From CAYJLC01 sp044426355 (GTDB lineage: Bacteria > Bacillota > Clostridia > Oscillospirales > Butyricicoccaceae), in the NCBI GenBank assembly GCA_044426355.1, contig JAWXUO010000027.1:1-27613 (forward strand): DNA of 27,613 nt, given 5' to 3'. How positions within the stretch are numbered: position 1 is the stretch's first letter; every line of letters begins with the position of its first letter. Shown here piece by piece: positions 15,019 to 22,224 of this stretch. The position numbers were made by a program, and so were the translations under genes. Below the pieces are notes generated by a model, which was given only the letters and a program-made list of their open reading frames with translations, did no database searches and was not told where the DNA came from.

Positions 15019-15723
15019 TTATTGTTTTAAATTGTGATAAATTTCTTGCACATCGTCATCATCTTCTAAAAGGTCTACTAAACGTTCCATTGATTCAAGA
15101 TTTTTCTCGTCTAGTTCTGTGTAAGTTGATGGTAACATTGTGATTTCTGACGAAATAAATTCATATTCAGCCAAAGCCTCACAAACTGTAGCAAAATCGT
15201 TTGGTTCTGTAGTTATTTCAAAACCATCTTCCTCAACAATAACATCTAAAGCACCTGCGTCTATCGCAAGTTCCATTAAAGCGTCTTCGTCGATAGAATC
15301 ACTAGCTCCAATTAAAATTAAACCTTTTCTTTCAAACATGAAACTAACGCACCCAGAAGTACCTAAATTTCCACCGTTTTTATCTAAATGGTGACGAATA
15401 TTTGCAGCAGTTCTATTTTTGTTATCCGTTAAAACGTCAATAATTATAGCAACTCCAGCAGGTCCGTAACCCTCGTAAGTGATGTGGTCGAAATTTTCTC
15501 CTCCTCCACCACTAGCTTTTTTTATCGCACGTGCAATATTGTCATTTGGCATATTGTCTGCCTTCGCTTTATCAACAGCAAGCTTTAGAGCAGCATTATA
15601 TTCAATAGACTCTCCACCAGCTTTTGCAGCAACGTATATACTACGTGAATGTTTGTTAAAAACTTTTCCACGTTTTGAGTCCATTTTATTCTTTTTTCCT
15701 TCGATATTATGTATTCTTCCCAT
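15019..15723 (-). CDS. yebC: YebC/PmpR (TACO1) family protein
   Basis: A full-length (234-residue) YebC-family protein. Members were long annotated as transcriptional regulators, and more recent work links the family, including mitochondrial TACO1, to translation of difficult sequences. Family motifs visible are KRGKVFNKHSRSIYVAAKAGG at the N-terminus, PNDNIARAIKKASG, YEGYGPAGVAIIIDVLTDNKNRT and GGNLGTSGCVSFMFERKG. The opening MGRIHNIEGKKNKMDS places it nearer the MGRxxxIxxRK subgroup than the MAGHSKW subgroup. AAAGGAG with a 6-base spacer supports the ATG at 15723. It is probably monocistronic, with a strong terminator. The short form of the miniature element sits 38 bases upstream, in its promoter region. 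Confidence 0.93.
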   Translation of the reverse strand: MGRIHNIEGKKNKMDSKRGKVFNKHSRSIYVAAKAGGESIEYNAALKLAVDKAKADNMPNDNIARAIKKASGGGGENFDHITYEGYGPAGVAIIIDVLTDNKNRTAANIRHHLDKNGGNLGTSGCVSFMFERKGLILIGASDSIDEDALMELAIDAGALDVIVEEDGFEITTEPNDFATVCEALAEYEFISSEITMLPSTYTELDEKNLESMERLVDLLEDDDDVQEIYHNLKQ

Positions 15724-15761
15724 AAAAAACTCCTTTATTTAATAATTATAAACTATCTTAA

Positions 15762-15841
15762 GGCAATTCCTCACAACTATAATAGTTAAATTTTCAAAAA
15801 AGTTGACGGTTTCGGCATTAGCCGTTAGTTTGAGGTATTCC
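15762..15841. mobile_element. Miniature inverted-repeat element, short form
   Basis: An 80-bp relative of the element at 14402-14560, in the same orientation. Its ends GGCAATTCCTCA and TGAGGTATTCC are imperfect inverted repeats flanked by TTAA on both sides (15758-15761 and 15842-15845). The left part (CAACTATAATAGTTAA) and right part (AAAGTTGAC, then GGCATTAGCCGTTAG) align closely with the long form, while about 79 bp of its interior are missing. It lies between divergent yebC and the importer operon and could supply or disturb regulatory sequence for either. Confidence 0.68.
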
Positions 15842-15910
15842 TTAATTATTTTATCATATTTTCAAGTCTAAATCAAGTGAATTTTATATTTTGTATAATA
15901 TTTAGAAAAA

Positions 15911-15939
15911 TTGACATAATTTACTTAATATGCTATAAT
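15911..15939 (+). promoter_or_regulatory. Consensus sigma-A promoter for importer operon
   Basis: TTGACA (15911-15916), a 17-base spacer and TATAAT (15934-15939) with TG before the -10: a perfect match to consensus. Transcription would start near 15946, leaving about 30 bases before the ATG, too short for a known riboswitch. Confidence 0.93.
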
Positions 15940-15976
15940 TTTTTAGTGTAAAGTTTAAGAACTTAAAGGAGAAAAA

Positions 15977-17038
15977 ATGAAAAAACTAACTACTATAGTC
16001 ATTGCTATGTGTGTAATGTTAACAATCTTTACAGGTTGTGGAAATACAGAAAATTCTACTGTAAATAATGAAAAAAATAACGAAAACACATTAAATGATA
16101 TGCAAGATACAGCTATCAAAGATGAAGTTACAGACCCTGTCGATGTAAATATCGCAAACCTTAAAGGTCCTACTGCAATGGGCATGGTAAACTTTATGTT
16201 TCGTGTGCATACAGACGAAATTTTTAATCATAATTACAATTTTTCGATAATAACGGCAACGGACGAAGTTACTACAAACCTTATTAAAGAAGAACTGGAT
16301 ATTGCGTCTGTTCCTGCGAATTTAGCGTCCGTTTTATATAATAATACCGACGGCTCGGTGCAAGTTATTGCGATAAACACTCTTGGCGTTTTGTATATCC
16401 TTGAAAACGGCGATAGTATCACGGATATTGACAGTCTGCGTGGAAAAACTATCATTTCTGCTGGCAAAGGTGGAACACCAGAAATGAGCCTTAGATATGT
16501 TCTTTTACAAAACGGAATTGACCCAGATGTAGATGTAACCATCGAGTGGAAAAGCGAGCAATCTGAGTGTTTAGCGTATCTTACAACCACTCAAAATGCT
16601 ATTGTAATGATGCCAGAACCGTTCGTCACAACAGCTCTTTTAGCAAACGAAAACATTAATGTAAAACTAGATTTAACTAAGGAATGGGACAAAGTTCAAG
16701 ACAGTGAAAATCCTTCTAGCTTGATTACTGGTGTAGTCGTGGCACGTACAGATTTCGTTTCAGCAAACCCAAATGTTATAGAAGACTTTTTAGAAAATTA
16801 CAAAAAATCTGTAGAAGATACCTTAGCAAATGTTTTAGAAACTGCCTATTTAGTAGCAGAATATGATATAACTCCGTTCGAAACTGCTGAAATTGCTATT
16901 CCAAATTGCAATATAGTATGTATTACAGGCGATGAAATGAAAACAGCACTCGAGGGATATTTGACCGTGCTACACGAACAAAATCCTACTTCTGTAGGTG
17001 GGGCATTACCAAACTCCGATTTTTATTATGGTAGCTAA
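15977..17038 (+). CDS. SsuA/ThiY-type ABC substrate-binding lipoprotein
   Basis: The extracytoplasmic binding lipoprotein of an importer. The signal peptide ends in a lipobox, IFTGC, with Cys21 as the lipidated residue, followed by an Asn/Glu-rich linker. The mature part resembles the NMT1/SsuA/ThiY group of periplasmic binding proteins: LKGPTAMGM near the start, DIDSLRGKTIISAGKGGTPEM for the hinge region, then IVMMPEPFVTTAL and VVARTDFVSANPNVIEDFLENY near the end. The family binds sulphonates, taurine, nitrate or thiamine-precursor pyrimidines; the ligand cannot be told from sequence, and no riboswitch hints at it. AAAGGAG lies 5 bases before the ATG. It overlaps the permease gene by 11 bases and is the first gene of a three-gene operon. 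Confidence 0.9.
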   Translation: MKKLTTIVIAMCVMLTIFTGCGNTENSTVNNEKNNENTLNDMQDTAIKDEVTDPVDVNIANLKGPTAMGMVNFMFRVHTDEIFNHNYNFSIITATDEVTTNLIKEELDIASVPANLASVLYNNTDGSVQVIAINTLGVLYILENGDSITDIDSLRGKTIISAGKGGTPEMSLRYVLLQNGIDPDVDVTIEWKSEQSECLAYLTTTQNAIVMMPEPFVTTALLANENINVKLDLTKEWDKVQDSENPSSLITGVVVARTDFVSANPNVIEDFLENYKKSVEDTLANVLETAYLVAEYDITPFETAEIAIPNCNIVCITGDEMKTALEGYLTVLHEQNPTSVGGALPNSDFYYGS

Positions 17039-17771
17039 AAAGAATTTTTTTGCACTTTTGTTTTGGGTGTTAATTTGGCAGATAGCATCTGTTAAAATTG
17101 ATAGCAAAATATTTCTTCCATCACCTTTTTCAGTGTTTGAAAAGACATTTTCTTTGTTTTTTGACGAGAATTTTTATAAAATAGTAATATTTTCGTTTTC
17201 AAAAATAGCTTTTGGCTTCTTTTTAGGAGTTTTTGTCGCAGTTATATTTGCGTCGCTTTCAAATAAATTTAAAATGATAGAAATTTTGATAAAACCATTA
17301 ATGCTAACTATAAAAAGCGTGCCTGTAGCATCGTTTATAATTTTAGTGTTAATTTGGTTTTCTTCAAAAAATTTATCTATTTTAATTAGTTTTTTAATGG
17401 TTTTACCAATAATTTATACTAATGTTTTACAAGGACTTCACGAAACAGACGAAAAAACACTAGAAATGTGTAAAGTTTATAAAATTCCTTTAGCTAAAAA
17501 AATACGTTATGTATATATATTCGAAGTTTTTCCGTATTTTAAATCTGCGATTTCCGTGGCTTTAGGACTTGCTTTTAAAGCAGGAATTGCAGGCGAAGTT
17601 ATCGGGCTACCGAATAATTCTATCGGAGCTGAAATTTATAATTCTAAAATATATTTAGACACGGTGAGTTTATTTGCGTGGACTATCGTAGTTGTGCTTT
17701 TAAGTTTACTTTTTGAGATGATTATAGTTAATTTATTTGAAATTATTGTTAGAAAGTTAGAAAAATTATGA
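17028..17771 (+). CDS. ABC importer permease (SsuC/TauC type)
   Basis: A 247-residue inner-membrane permease of the binding-protein-dependent family. Several hydrophobic helices are visible from residue 5 to the C-terminus. The conserved cytoplasmic EAA loop is represented by ETDEKTLEMCKVYKIPLAKKIRYV, with the usual FKAGIAGEVIGLPNNSIGAEI segment later, typical of the SsuC/TauC/ThiX group. I start at ATG 17028, inside the end of the binding-protein gene. A GTG at 16998 is possible but adds a hydrophilic leader with no ribosome binding site. Translation is probably coupled to the upstream gene. It overlaps the ATPase gene by 4 bases (ATGA). Confidence 0.92.
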   Translation: MVAKKNFFALLFWVLIWQIASVKIDSKIFLPSPFSVFEKTFSLFFDENFYKIVIFSFSKIAFGFFLGVFVAVIFASLSNKFKMIEILIKPLMLTIKSVPVASFIILVLIWFSSKNLSILISFLMVLPIIYTNVLQGLHETDEKTLEMCKVYKIPLAKKIRYVYIFEVFPYFKSAISVALGLAFKAGIAGEVIGLPNNSIGAEIYNSKIYLDTVSLFAWTIVVVLLSLLFEMIIVNLFEIIVRKLEKL

Positions 17772-18316
17772 TAAAATTAGAAAAAATATGTAAATCATAC
17801 GGCGAAAACAAAGTTTTAGAAGATTTCTCGTTTCACTTTAAAAAAGGCGAAAAATATTACATAAATAGTGCCTCTGGTCAAGGAAAAACCACACTTTTGC
17901 GTATAATTATGAATTTAGAACAGCCCGACCACGGGAATGTTTATGTAAATGGAAACTTGAGCGTTGTTTTTCAAGAAGATAGACTGATTGAAAATATTTC
18001 CGTACTAAAAAACATCGAGTTTGCAACAAAAAATAATGAAACACTTAAAAAAATCGAACTTTTTGGACTAAAAGGTTTCGAAAACGCACCTATTTCGTCT
18101 TTGTCTGGAGGAATGAAAAGACGTGTTGCAATTTTGCGTGGAATGCTATATAATCACGACGTTTTGTTGCTCGACGAGCCTTTTCGTGGACTAGATGACG
18201 AAATTAAAAATATTGTTATCAAAGAAATCAAAGCTTTAAAATCAACTGTAATAATTACAACGCATATTAAAGATGAGATAGAAAAAATGGAGATAATCAA
18301 TCAAATAAACCTTTAA
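17768..18316 (+). CDS. ABC importer ATPase (SsuB type), compact
   Basis: The ATP-hydrolysing subunit of the importer. All key motifs are present: Walker A in SASGQGKTTL, Q-loop Gln in VVFQEDRL, signature LSGGMKRRVAI, Walker B with catalytic Glu in VLLLDEPF, and the switch His in ITTHI. At 182 residues it is shorter than the usual 240-260. The missing part is the C-terminal region after the switch His and some of the helical subdomain, so it looks like a compact but functional member and not a truncation. ATGA overlap with the permease gene and a terminator hairpin starting at its stop codon close the operon. Confidence 0.92.
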   Translation: MIKLEKICKSYGENKVLEDFSFHFKKGEKYYINSASGQGKTTLLRIIMNLEQPDHGNVYVNGNLSVVFQEDRLIENISVLKNIEFATKNNETLKKIELFGLKGFENAPISSLSGGMKRRVAILRGMLYNHDVLLLDEPFRGLDDEIKNIVIKEIKALKSTVIITTHIKDEIEKMEIINQINL

Positions 18317-18345
18317 ACTGTACTTTAAAACGTGCAGTTTTCTTA
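18315..18345 (+). terminator. Terminator after importer operon
   Basis: AAACTGTAC (18315-18323) pairs with GTGCAGTTT (18332-18340) with one G-U pair and an 8-base loop, then TCTTATT. The T tract is interrupted, so termination may be partial. The stem begins inside the ATPase stop codon. Confidence 0.65.
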
Positions 18346-18385
18346 TTAGTATCTTTTAGAAACTAGAGAACTTTATTGTGCCTAC

Positions 18386-18414
18386 TTTACTTTTTTATAC
18401 AAAAAGCATATAAT
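18386..18414 (+). promoter_or_regulatory. Promoter for macrodomain-sirtuin pair
   Basis: TTTACT (18386-18391) and TATAAT (18409-18414) with a 17-base spacer; the -10 is perfect and the -35 matches four of six bases. It is 29 bases upstream of the macrodomain start. Confidence 0.65.
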
Positions 18415-18443
18415 TAAATAAAGAAAGTTTTAGGAGAAAAAAC

Positions 18444-19205
18444 ATGGATATTTTAGAAAAACTACAAAAACTAAACGATATTTTACTAAAAGAGATGCCA
18501 CAATACAAAAATCAGATACAAAATTTTACAAATGATGAAAAATCACAGGAACGATTATTTCGCTCGCTTGTAAATGTTAGACCACCCAAAAAAGCTAGTA
18601 ATGAATTTTTAAGCTTAGAAAAAGACTATTTGCAGTATGTTTTATCGAAAAAAGGTGTCGTTTCATTTGAAAAATCACCACAAATTGAAATTTGGCAAGG
18701 AGATATAACCAGACTTTCGGTAGATGCGATAGTTAATGCTGGAAACGAAGCTTTGCTTGGGTGTTTTTATCCGTGCCACGGTTGCATAGATAACGCAATT
18801 CACACTCATTCTGGAGTAGAACTAAGGTTATGTTGCGACGAAATTATGAAAAAACAAAATCTGCCAGAAAAAACAGGACAAGCAAAAATCACTCCTGCCT
18901 TTAATTTGCCTTGTAAAAACGTAATTCATACAGTAGGTCCGATAGTTTCGCATAAATTAACGAAAAGTTTACGTGAAGATTTACGAAATTGCTATATTTC
19001 TTGCTTAGAAATCGCACAAAAGCACGAACTTGAGAGCATTGCATTTTGCTGTATTTCTACTGGAGAATTTCATTTTCCAAATAAAGAGGCAGGCGAAATT
19101 GCAGTATCAACCGTGAAAGAATTTGTAAAAAACAGCTCGATGAAGATTATTTTCAATGTATTTAAAGATGAGGATAGGGAGATTTATGAAAAATTGCTTA
19201 AATAA
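18444..19205 (+). CDS. Zinc-type macrodomain ADP-ribosyl hydrolase
   Basis: A 253-residue macrodomain protein likely to remove ADP-ribose from proteins modified by the neighbouring sirtuin. An N-terminal helical region of about 80 residues precedes the macrodomain. The domain shows IEIWQGDITRLSVDAIVNAGNEALLGCF, then the zinc-binding segment with Cys107, His112 and Cys114 in GCFYPCHGCIDNAIH, and TGQAKITPAFNLPCKNVIHTVGP and CCISTGEFHFPNKEAG, which contact ADP-ribose. These features match the Zn-macro class found beside class M sirtuins in Staphylococcus aureus and Streptococcus pyogenes. TAGGAG lies before the ATG. The end overlaps the sirtuin gene by 20 bases, so expression is coupled. Zinc ligands are assigned by analogy. 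Confidence 0.92.
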   Translation: MDILEKLQKLNDILLKEMPQYKNQIQNFTNDEKSQERLFRSLVNVRPPKKASNEFLSLEKDYLQYVLSKKGVVSFEKSPQIEIWQGDITRLSVDAIVNAGNEALLGCFYPCHGCIDNAIHTHSGVELRLCCDEIMKKQNLPEKTGQAKITPAFNLPCKNVIHTVGPIVSHKLTKSLREDLRNCYISCLEIAQKHELESIAFCCISTGEFHFPNKEAGEIAVSTVKEFVKNSSMKIIFNVFKDEDREIYEKLLK

Positions 19206-20010
19206 ATTAATAAACGAAGCCGATAAAGTAGTAATTGGAGCAGGTTCTGGACTTTCTGCATCTGCTGGACTTACTTATAGTGGAAAAAGATTTGAAGAAA
19301 ATTTTTCAGATTTTATAAAAGAATACGGCTTATCTGATATGTATTCGTCAGCTTTTTATAATTATCCTAGCATGGAAATTTTTTGGGCATATTTTAGCCG
19401 ACATATTTTTTTAAATAGGTATGATGAAATTTTAGAAGATACCTATAAAAAACTACTAAAACTCGTTAAAGATAAAGATTATTTTGTTATTAGCACGAAT
19501 GTTGACCATGCTTTTATTCGCAGTGGATTTGATACAGAACGATTGTTTTGTACACAAGGAAATTATGGTCTTTTTCAGTGTTCAAAACCATGTCATGATG
19601 ACACTTACGAAAACGAAAGTGCTGTCATGGAAATGTTAAAAACTCAAAAAGATATGAAAATTCCGACAAATCTTATACCTCATTGCCCAAAATGTGGAGC
19701 TTTGATGTCTTTAAATTTACGCAAAGATGATACTTTTGTGCAAGATAAAAACTGGTATAAATCACTTGAAAAATACGAAAAATTCATTGATAGTACAACT
19801 GACAAAAATGTGGTGTTTTTAGAATTTGGGGTAGGATATAACACTCCAGGAATTATAAAATATCCGTTTTGGAATTTCACTTATAAAAACAAAAAAGCTA
19901 CGTATGTTTGCATAAATTTAGAAACTGAGGGTATTCCACCAGAGATAAATAACCAAAGTTTTATATACAACACAGATGCAAATAAATTTTTAGATAATTT
20001 ATTAAAATAA
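19186..20010 (+). CDS. Class M sirtuin (SirTM) ADP-ribosyltransferase
   Basis: A 274-residue NAD-dependent sirtuin of class M, which acts as a protein ADP-ribosyltransferase in the pathogens where it was studied. NAD-binding motifs are VVIGAGSGLSASAGL at about 15-29, STNVDHAF (Asn105) and FCTQGNYGLFQC (Gln124). The catalytic His of ordinary sirtuins is replaced by Gln in the TQG motif, as described for SirTM. The zinc site is suggested by Cys132, Cys136 and CPKCG further on. The start at ATG 19186 follows GGGAG by 4 bases; an ATG at 19156 has no ribosome binding site. In known systems the target is a lipoylated GcvH-like protein encoded next door with a lipoate ligase. Neither gene is adjacent here, so the target is unknown. 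Confidence 0.93.
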   Translation: MKNCLNKLINEADKVVIGAGSGLSASAGLTYSGKRFEENFSDFIKEYGLSDMYSSAFYNYPSMEIFWAYFSRHIFLNRYDEILEDTYKKLLKLVKDKDYFVISTNVDHAFIRSGFDTERLFCTQGNYGLFQCSKPCHDDTYENESAVMEMLKTQKDMKIPTNLIPHCPKCGALMSLNLRKDDTFVQDKNWYKSLEKYEKFIDSTTDKNVVFLEFGVGYNTPGIIKYPFWNFTYKNKKATYVCINLETEGIPPEINNQSFIYNTDANKFLDNLLK

Positions 20011-20016
20011 TTTAAT

Positions 20017-20051
20017 AAAAAAACTCCAATGTCGATTAAAACATTGGAGTT
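20017..20051 (-). terminator. Terminator between convergent operons
   Basis: AACTCCAATGT (20022-20032) and ACATTGGAGTT (20041-20051) form a perfect 11-bp stem. On the - strand it runs into a T tract (20021-20017 and on), a good terminator for the importer operon. On the + strand the tail is poor (ATTC), so it serves the sirtuin gene only weakly. Confidence 0.87.
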
Positions 20052-20091
20052 ATTCATTGTAAAAAAGGTTTATTTTATGAAAAGTTGTAAT

Positions 20092-21177
20092 TTAGCTAAT
20101 AGAAAGATAATCAGGTAGAACTTGTTCTTTATCCATGATGAAAATAACTAAATCTTTTAGTCTACAAGTGTTTGCACTGTAGCCATTTGTGTGGTTCCAA
20201 GAAGATTGAGCGATTTCGTATACATCTCCATTACTTACTGCTGAAATATTTTCCCAAACAGGAGTTCCTAATAAAGCATTGTAATTTTCTACGCTTTGAT
20301 TGTGAATCATGATATAGTCAGGGTTAAAATACGTTAGTGTTTCTACTGGATACGAACCATCAGCACTCGAAGAACCAGTTGTTGCGTAATCCTCATTTAA
20401 ACCTTCTGGAATACCAAAACCGATATCTGCATAAACAGAAGCTTGAGTTTCAGGCATTCTTAATTTAAAACCAACTTCGTTTAATTGAACAACTAAAGCT
20501 GTTTTACCTTCGATTTCATCAGCTACTAAAGCACGGCTGTCTTCAACTAATTGGTCATATTCAGCAAGCATTTGTTGACCTTTTTCAACTTCGTTTACAA
20601 ATTCTGCAACTAATTTAAAGTTTTCTTTCCAAAGAGCAGAATCTTCTGGTACATCTGTAATAGTTGGGAAAATAAACGTAGGTGCTATTGCACTGTAATT
20701 TTCTAAATTTTTTGCAGACCCTTCAGTGATAATGATAAAGTCAGGAGCTTTTAATAATAAGTCTTCGAAAAAGTCATCACTGCTTGTGTTTAAAGTTTGA
20801 ACAGATTCTAAATCAAAGCCCTCAATGTTTTCATATAAGCGTTCTGCATATTTGTAGTTACGGCTGTCTGCATACGCAGAACGTGTTCCATAAGTTGGTG
20901 CATAACCTAAAGAAATGAAATTATCAACTAAAGAGTAGTCTAAAACTACAAAGTTGTCAAATTTTTCAGGTAATACTAAATTATCACCATTGTAGAAGTC
21001 CATAGTTCTTTCACTTGTTTCACTGTCATCGTTATTATTATTATTATTATTATTAGTTACGTTTGACTGCGAACCAGTATTTGTGTTTGTATTTGTGTTT
21101 GTGCTTTCACTGCTACAACTTGTCATCAGTGCTAAAATAAGCATTAAGCTCATCGTTTTTAATAAATGTTTTTTCAT
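20092..21177 (-). CDS. Iron-siderophore-type ABC substrate-binding lipoprotein
   Basis: The binding lipoprotein of a FecBCDE-like importer for ferric siderophore, haem or a related chelate. The signal peptide ends in the lipobox LMTSC (Cys21), followed by a low-complexity linker: a Thr-Asn alternating tract at about 26-34 and eight Asn at about 42-49. The mature domain is a family-8 (TroA/FhuD-like) binding fold: FVVLDYSLVDNFISLGYAP, then LLLKAPDFIIITEG, VQLNEVGFKLRMP and YFNPDYIMIHNQ. AAGGAG lies 6 bases before the ATG. It is the last gene in a four-gene operon (ATPase, permease, permease, binding protein), 39 bases after the second permease gene, and ends at a strong terminator. The exact ligand cannot be read from sequence. 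Confidence 0.92.
   Translation of the reverse strand: MKKHLLKTMSLMLILALMTSCSSESTNTNTNTNTGSQSNVTNNNNNNNNDDSETSERTMDFYNGDNLVLPEKFDNFVVLDYSLVDNFISLGYAPTYGTRSAYADSRNYKYAERLYENIEGFDLESVQTLNTSSDDFFEDLLLKAPDFIIITEGSAKNLENYSAIAPTFIFPTITDVPEDSALWKENFKLVAEFVNEVEKGQQMLAEYDQLVEDSRALVADEIEGKTALVVQLNEVGFKLRMPETQASVYADIGFGIPEGLNEDYATTGSSSADGSYPVETLTYFNPDYIMIHNQSVENYNALLGTPVWENISAVSNGDVYEIAQSSWNHTNGYSANTCRLKDLVIFIMDKEQVLPDYLSIS
21032..21055 (-). repeat. (TTA)8 trinucleotide tract
   Basis: Eight perfect TTA units on the + strand, encoding most of an Asn run (AAT codons) in the linker of the binding lipoprotein. It is long enough to change length by replication slippage in steps of one residue, without a frameshift. 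Confidence 0.85.
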
Positions 21178-21216
21178 ATTATTCTCCTTATGAAATAAAT
21201 GTTAATGTATATATAT

Positions 21217-22224
21217 CTATCTGTCCTCTGTGAACAGCAAATATAGCAAATATGGTGACCCTATCAGGGAAATTAGTGTTCCTATTTGGAATTGCATACC
21301 GTTTAATGCCAAAATACGAACAGTTACATCTGCAACTAGAATGATGGTAACCCCAATAAGAGTTGCTAGAGGTAAAAATAATTTAAAGTTTGAACCTACA
21401 ATTCGCTTTGCAATATGTGGTGAAATCATACCGATAGAACCGATACCACCTGCCACATAAGACGAAATTGATGTAAGTAAAACAGTAACTATAAGCAATT
21501 TTTTTCGCTCTTTAACAAGATTTAAACCTAAACCGACTGCCATTTCATCGTCTAAATTCAAAATATTTAAGAAACAAGCCTTGTAGATAACATAAGCAAA
21601 TAACGGAATTGCCGTAATATATGCAAATTTAATCATATCCCAAGTTGCATAGCTCAAACTCCCAGCGTTTATCAAACTAAGCATTGTGTAGCCATTTGAA
21701 CTGAGTTTTAATGTTATTATCAAAGAAATTGAACCTATGCACGAATTAATTGCGATACCATTAAGTATCAATTTAATTGGCGACATTTTATAGCGAAGTG
21801 CCAGTCCATATACTATTGCAAAAGTTGCAAGACCTCCTAAAACAGCAGCAACAGGTTGTGGAATAACCAAACCCATACCAATATCTAGTGCATAAACAAC
21901 AAGCAAAGTACCTAAACCAGAGCCAGAGCTAATTCCTAGCAAGCTAGGTGTTGCAATTGGATTTCTCGTAACGCCTTGCATAACAGCACCAGATGCAGTA
22001 AGACAAATTCCAGCGATTATTGCGACAGCTGTTTTCGGCATACGAAACTGCCAAATTACTATTTGTTCTTGTGATGTTCCTTTGCCTTGTAATGTGGCAA
22101 TAAAACGGTCGAAAGGGATTTCTACATAACCTATAGTCATACAAAAGTAAGCTAAAGCACAAATTAAAGTCAGTAAAATTGGAACTAAAACTGCAAGTCT
22201 TTGTTTATTCGTAAGATGCTTCAT
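21217..22224 (-). CDS. FecCD-family permease
   Basis: One of two inner-membrane permeases of the iron-chelate importer, 335 residues with about ten hydrophobic helices. FecCD landmarks are FRMPKTAVAIIAGICLTASGAVMQGVTRNPIATPSLLGISSG in the first half and GGIGSIGMISPHIAKRIVG near the end. The open frame begins one codon earlier at TTG 22227, but AAAGGAGG (22238-22231) is 6 bases from the ATG at 22224, so that is the start. The ATG shares one base with the stop of the preceding permease gene (TGATG), a sign of coupled translation. It pairs with the other permease to form the membrane channel. Confidence 0.94.
   Translation of the reverse strand: MKHLTNKQRLAVLVPILLTLICALAYFCMTIGYVEIPFDRFIATLQGKGTSQEQIVIWQFRMPKTAVAIIAGICLTASGAVMQGVTRNPIATPSLLGISSGSGLGTLLVVYALDIGMGLVIPQPVAAVLGGLATFAIVYGLALRYKMSPIKLILNGIAINSCIGSISLIITLKLSSNGYTMLSLINAGSLSYATWDMIKFAYITAIPLFAYVIYKACFLNILNLDDEMAVGLGLNLVKERKKLLIVTVLLTSISSYVAGGIGSIGMISPHIAKRIVGSNFKLFLPLATLIGVTIILVADVTVRILALNGMQFQIGTLISLIGSPYLLYLLFTEDR

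Noticed and set aside
15940..15976. TPP or other riboswitch before the SsuA/ThiY-type operon
   Set aside because: The promoter leaves only about 30 bases of leader, too short for a known metabolite riboswitch.
18444..20010. Toxin-antitoxin or phage-defence pair (ADP-ribosylation)
   Set aside because: Macrodomain antitoxins pair with DarT-type toxins. The partner here is a class M sirtuin and both match a known metabolic writer/eraser pair.
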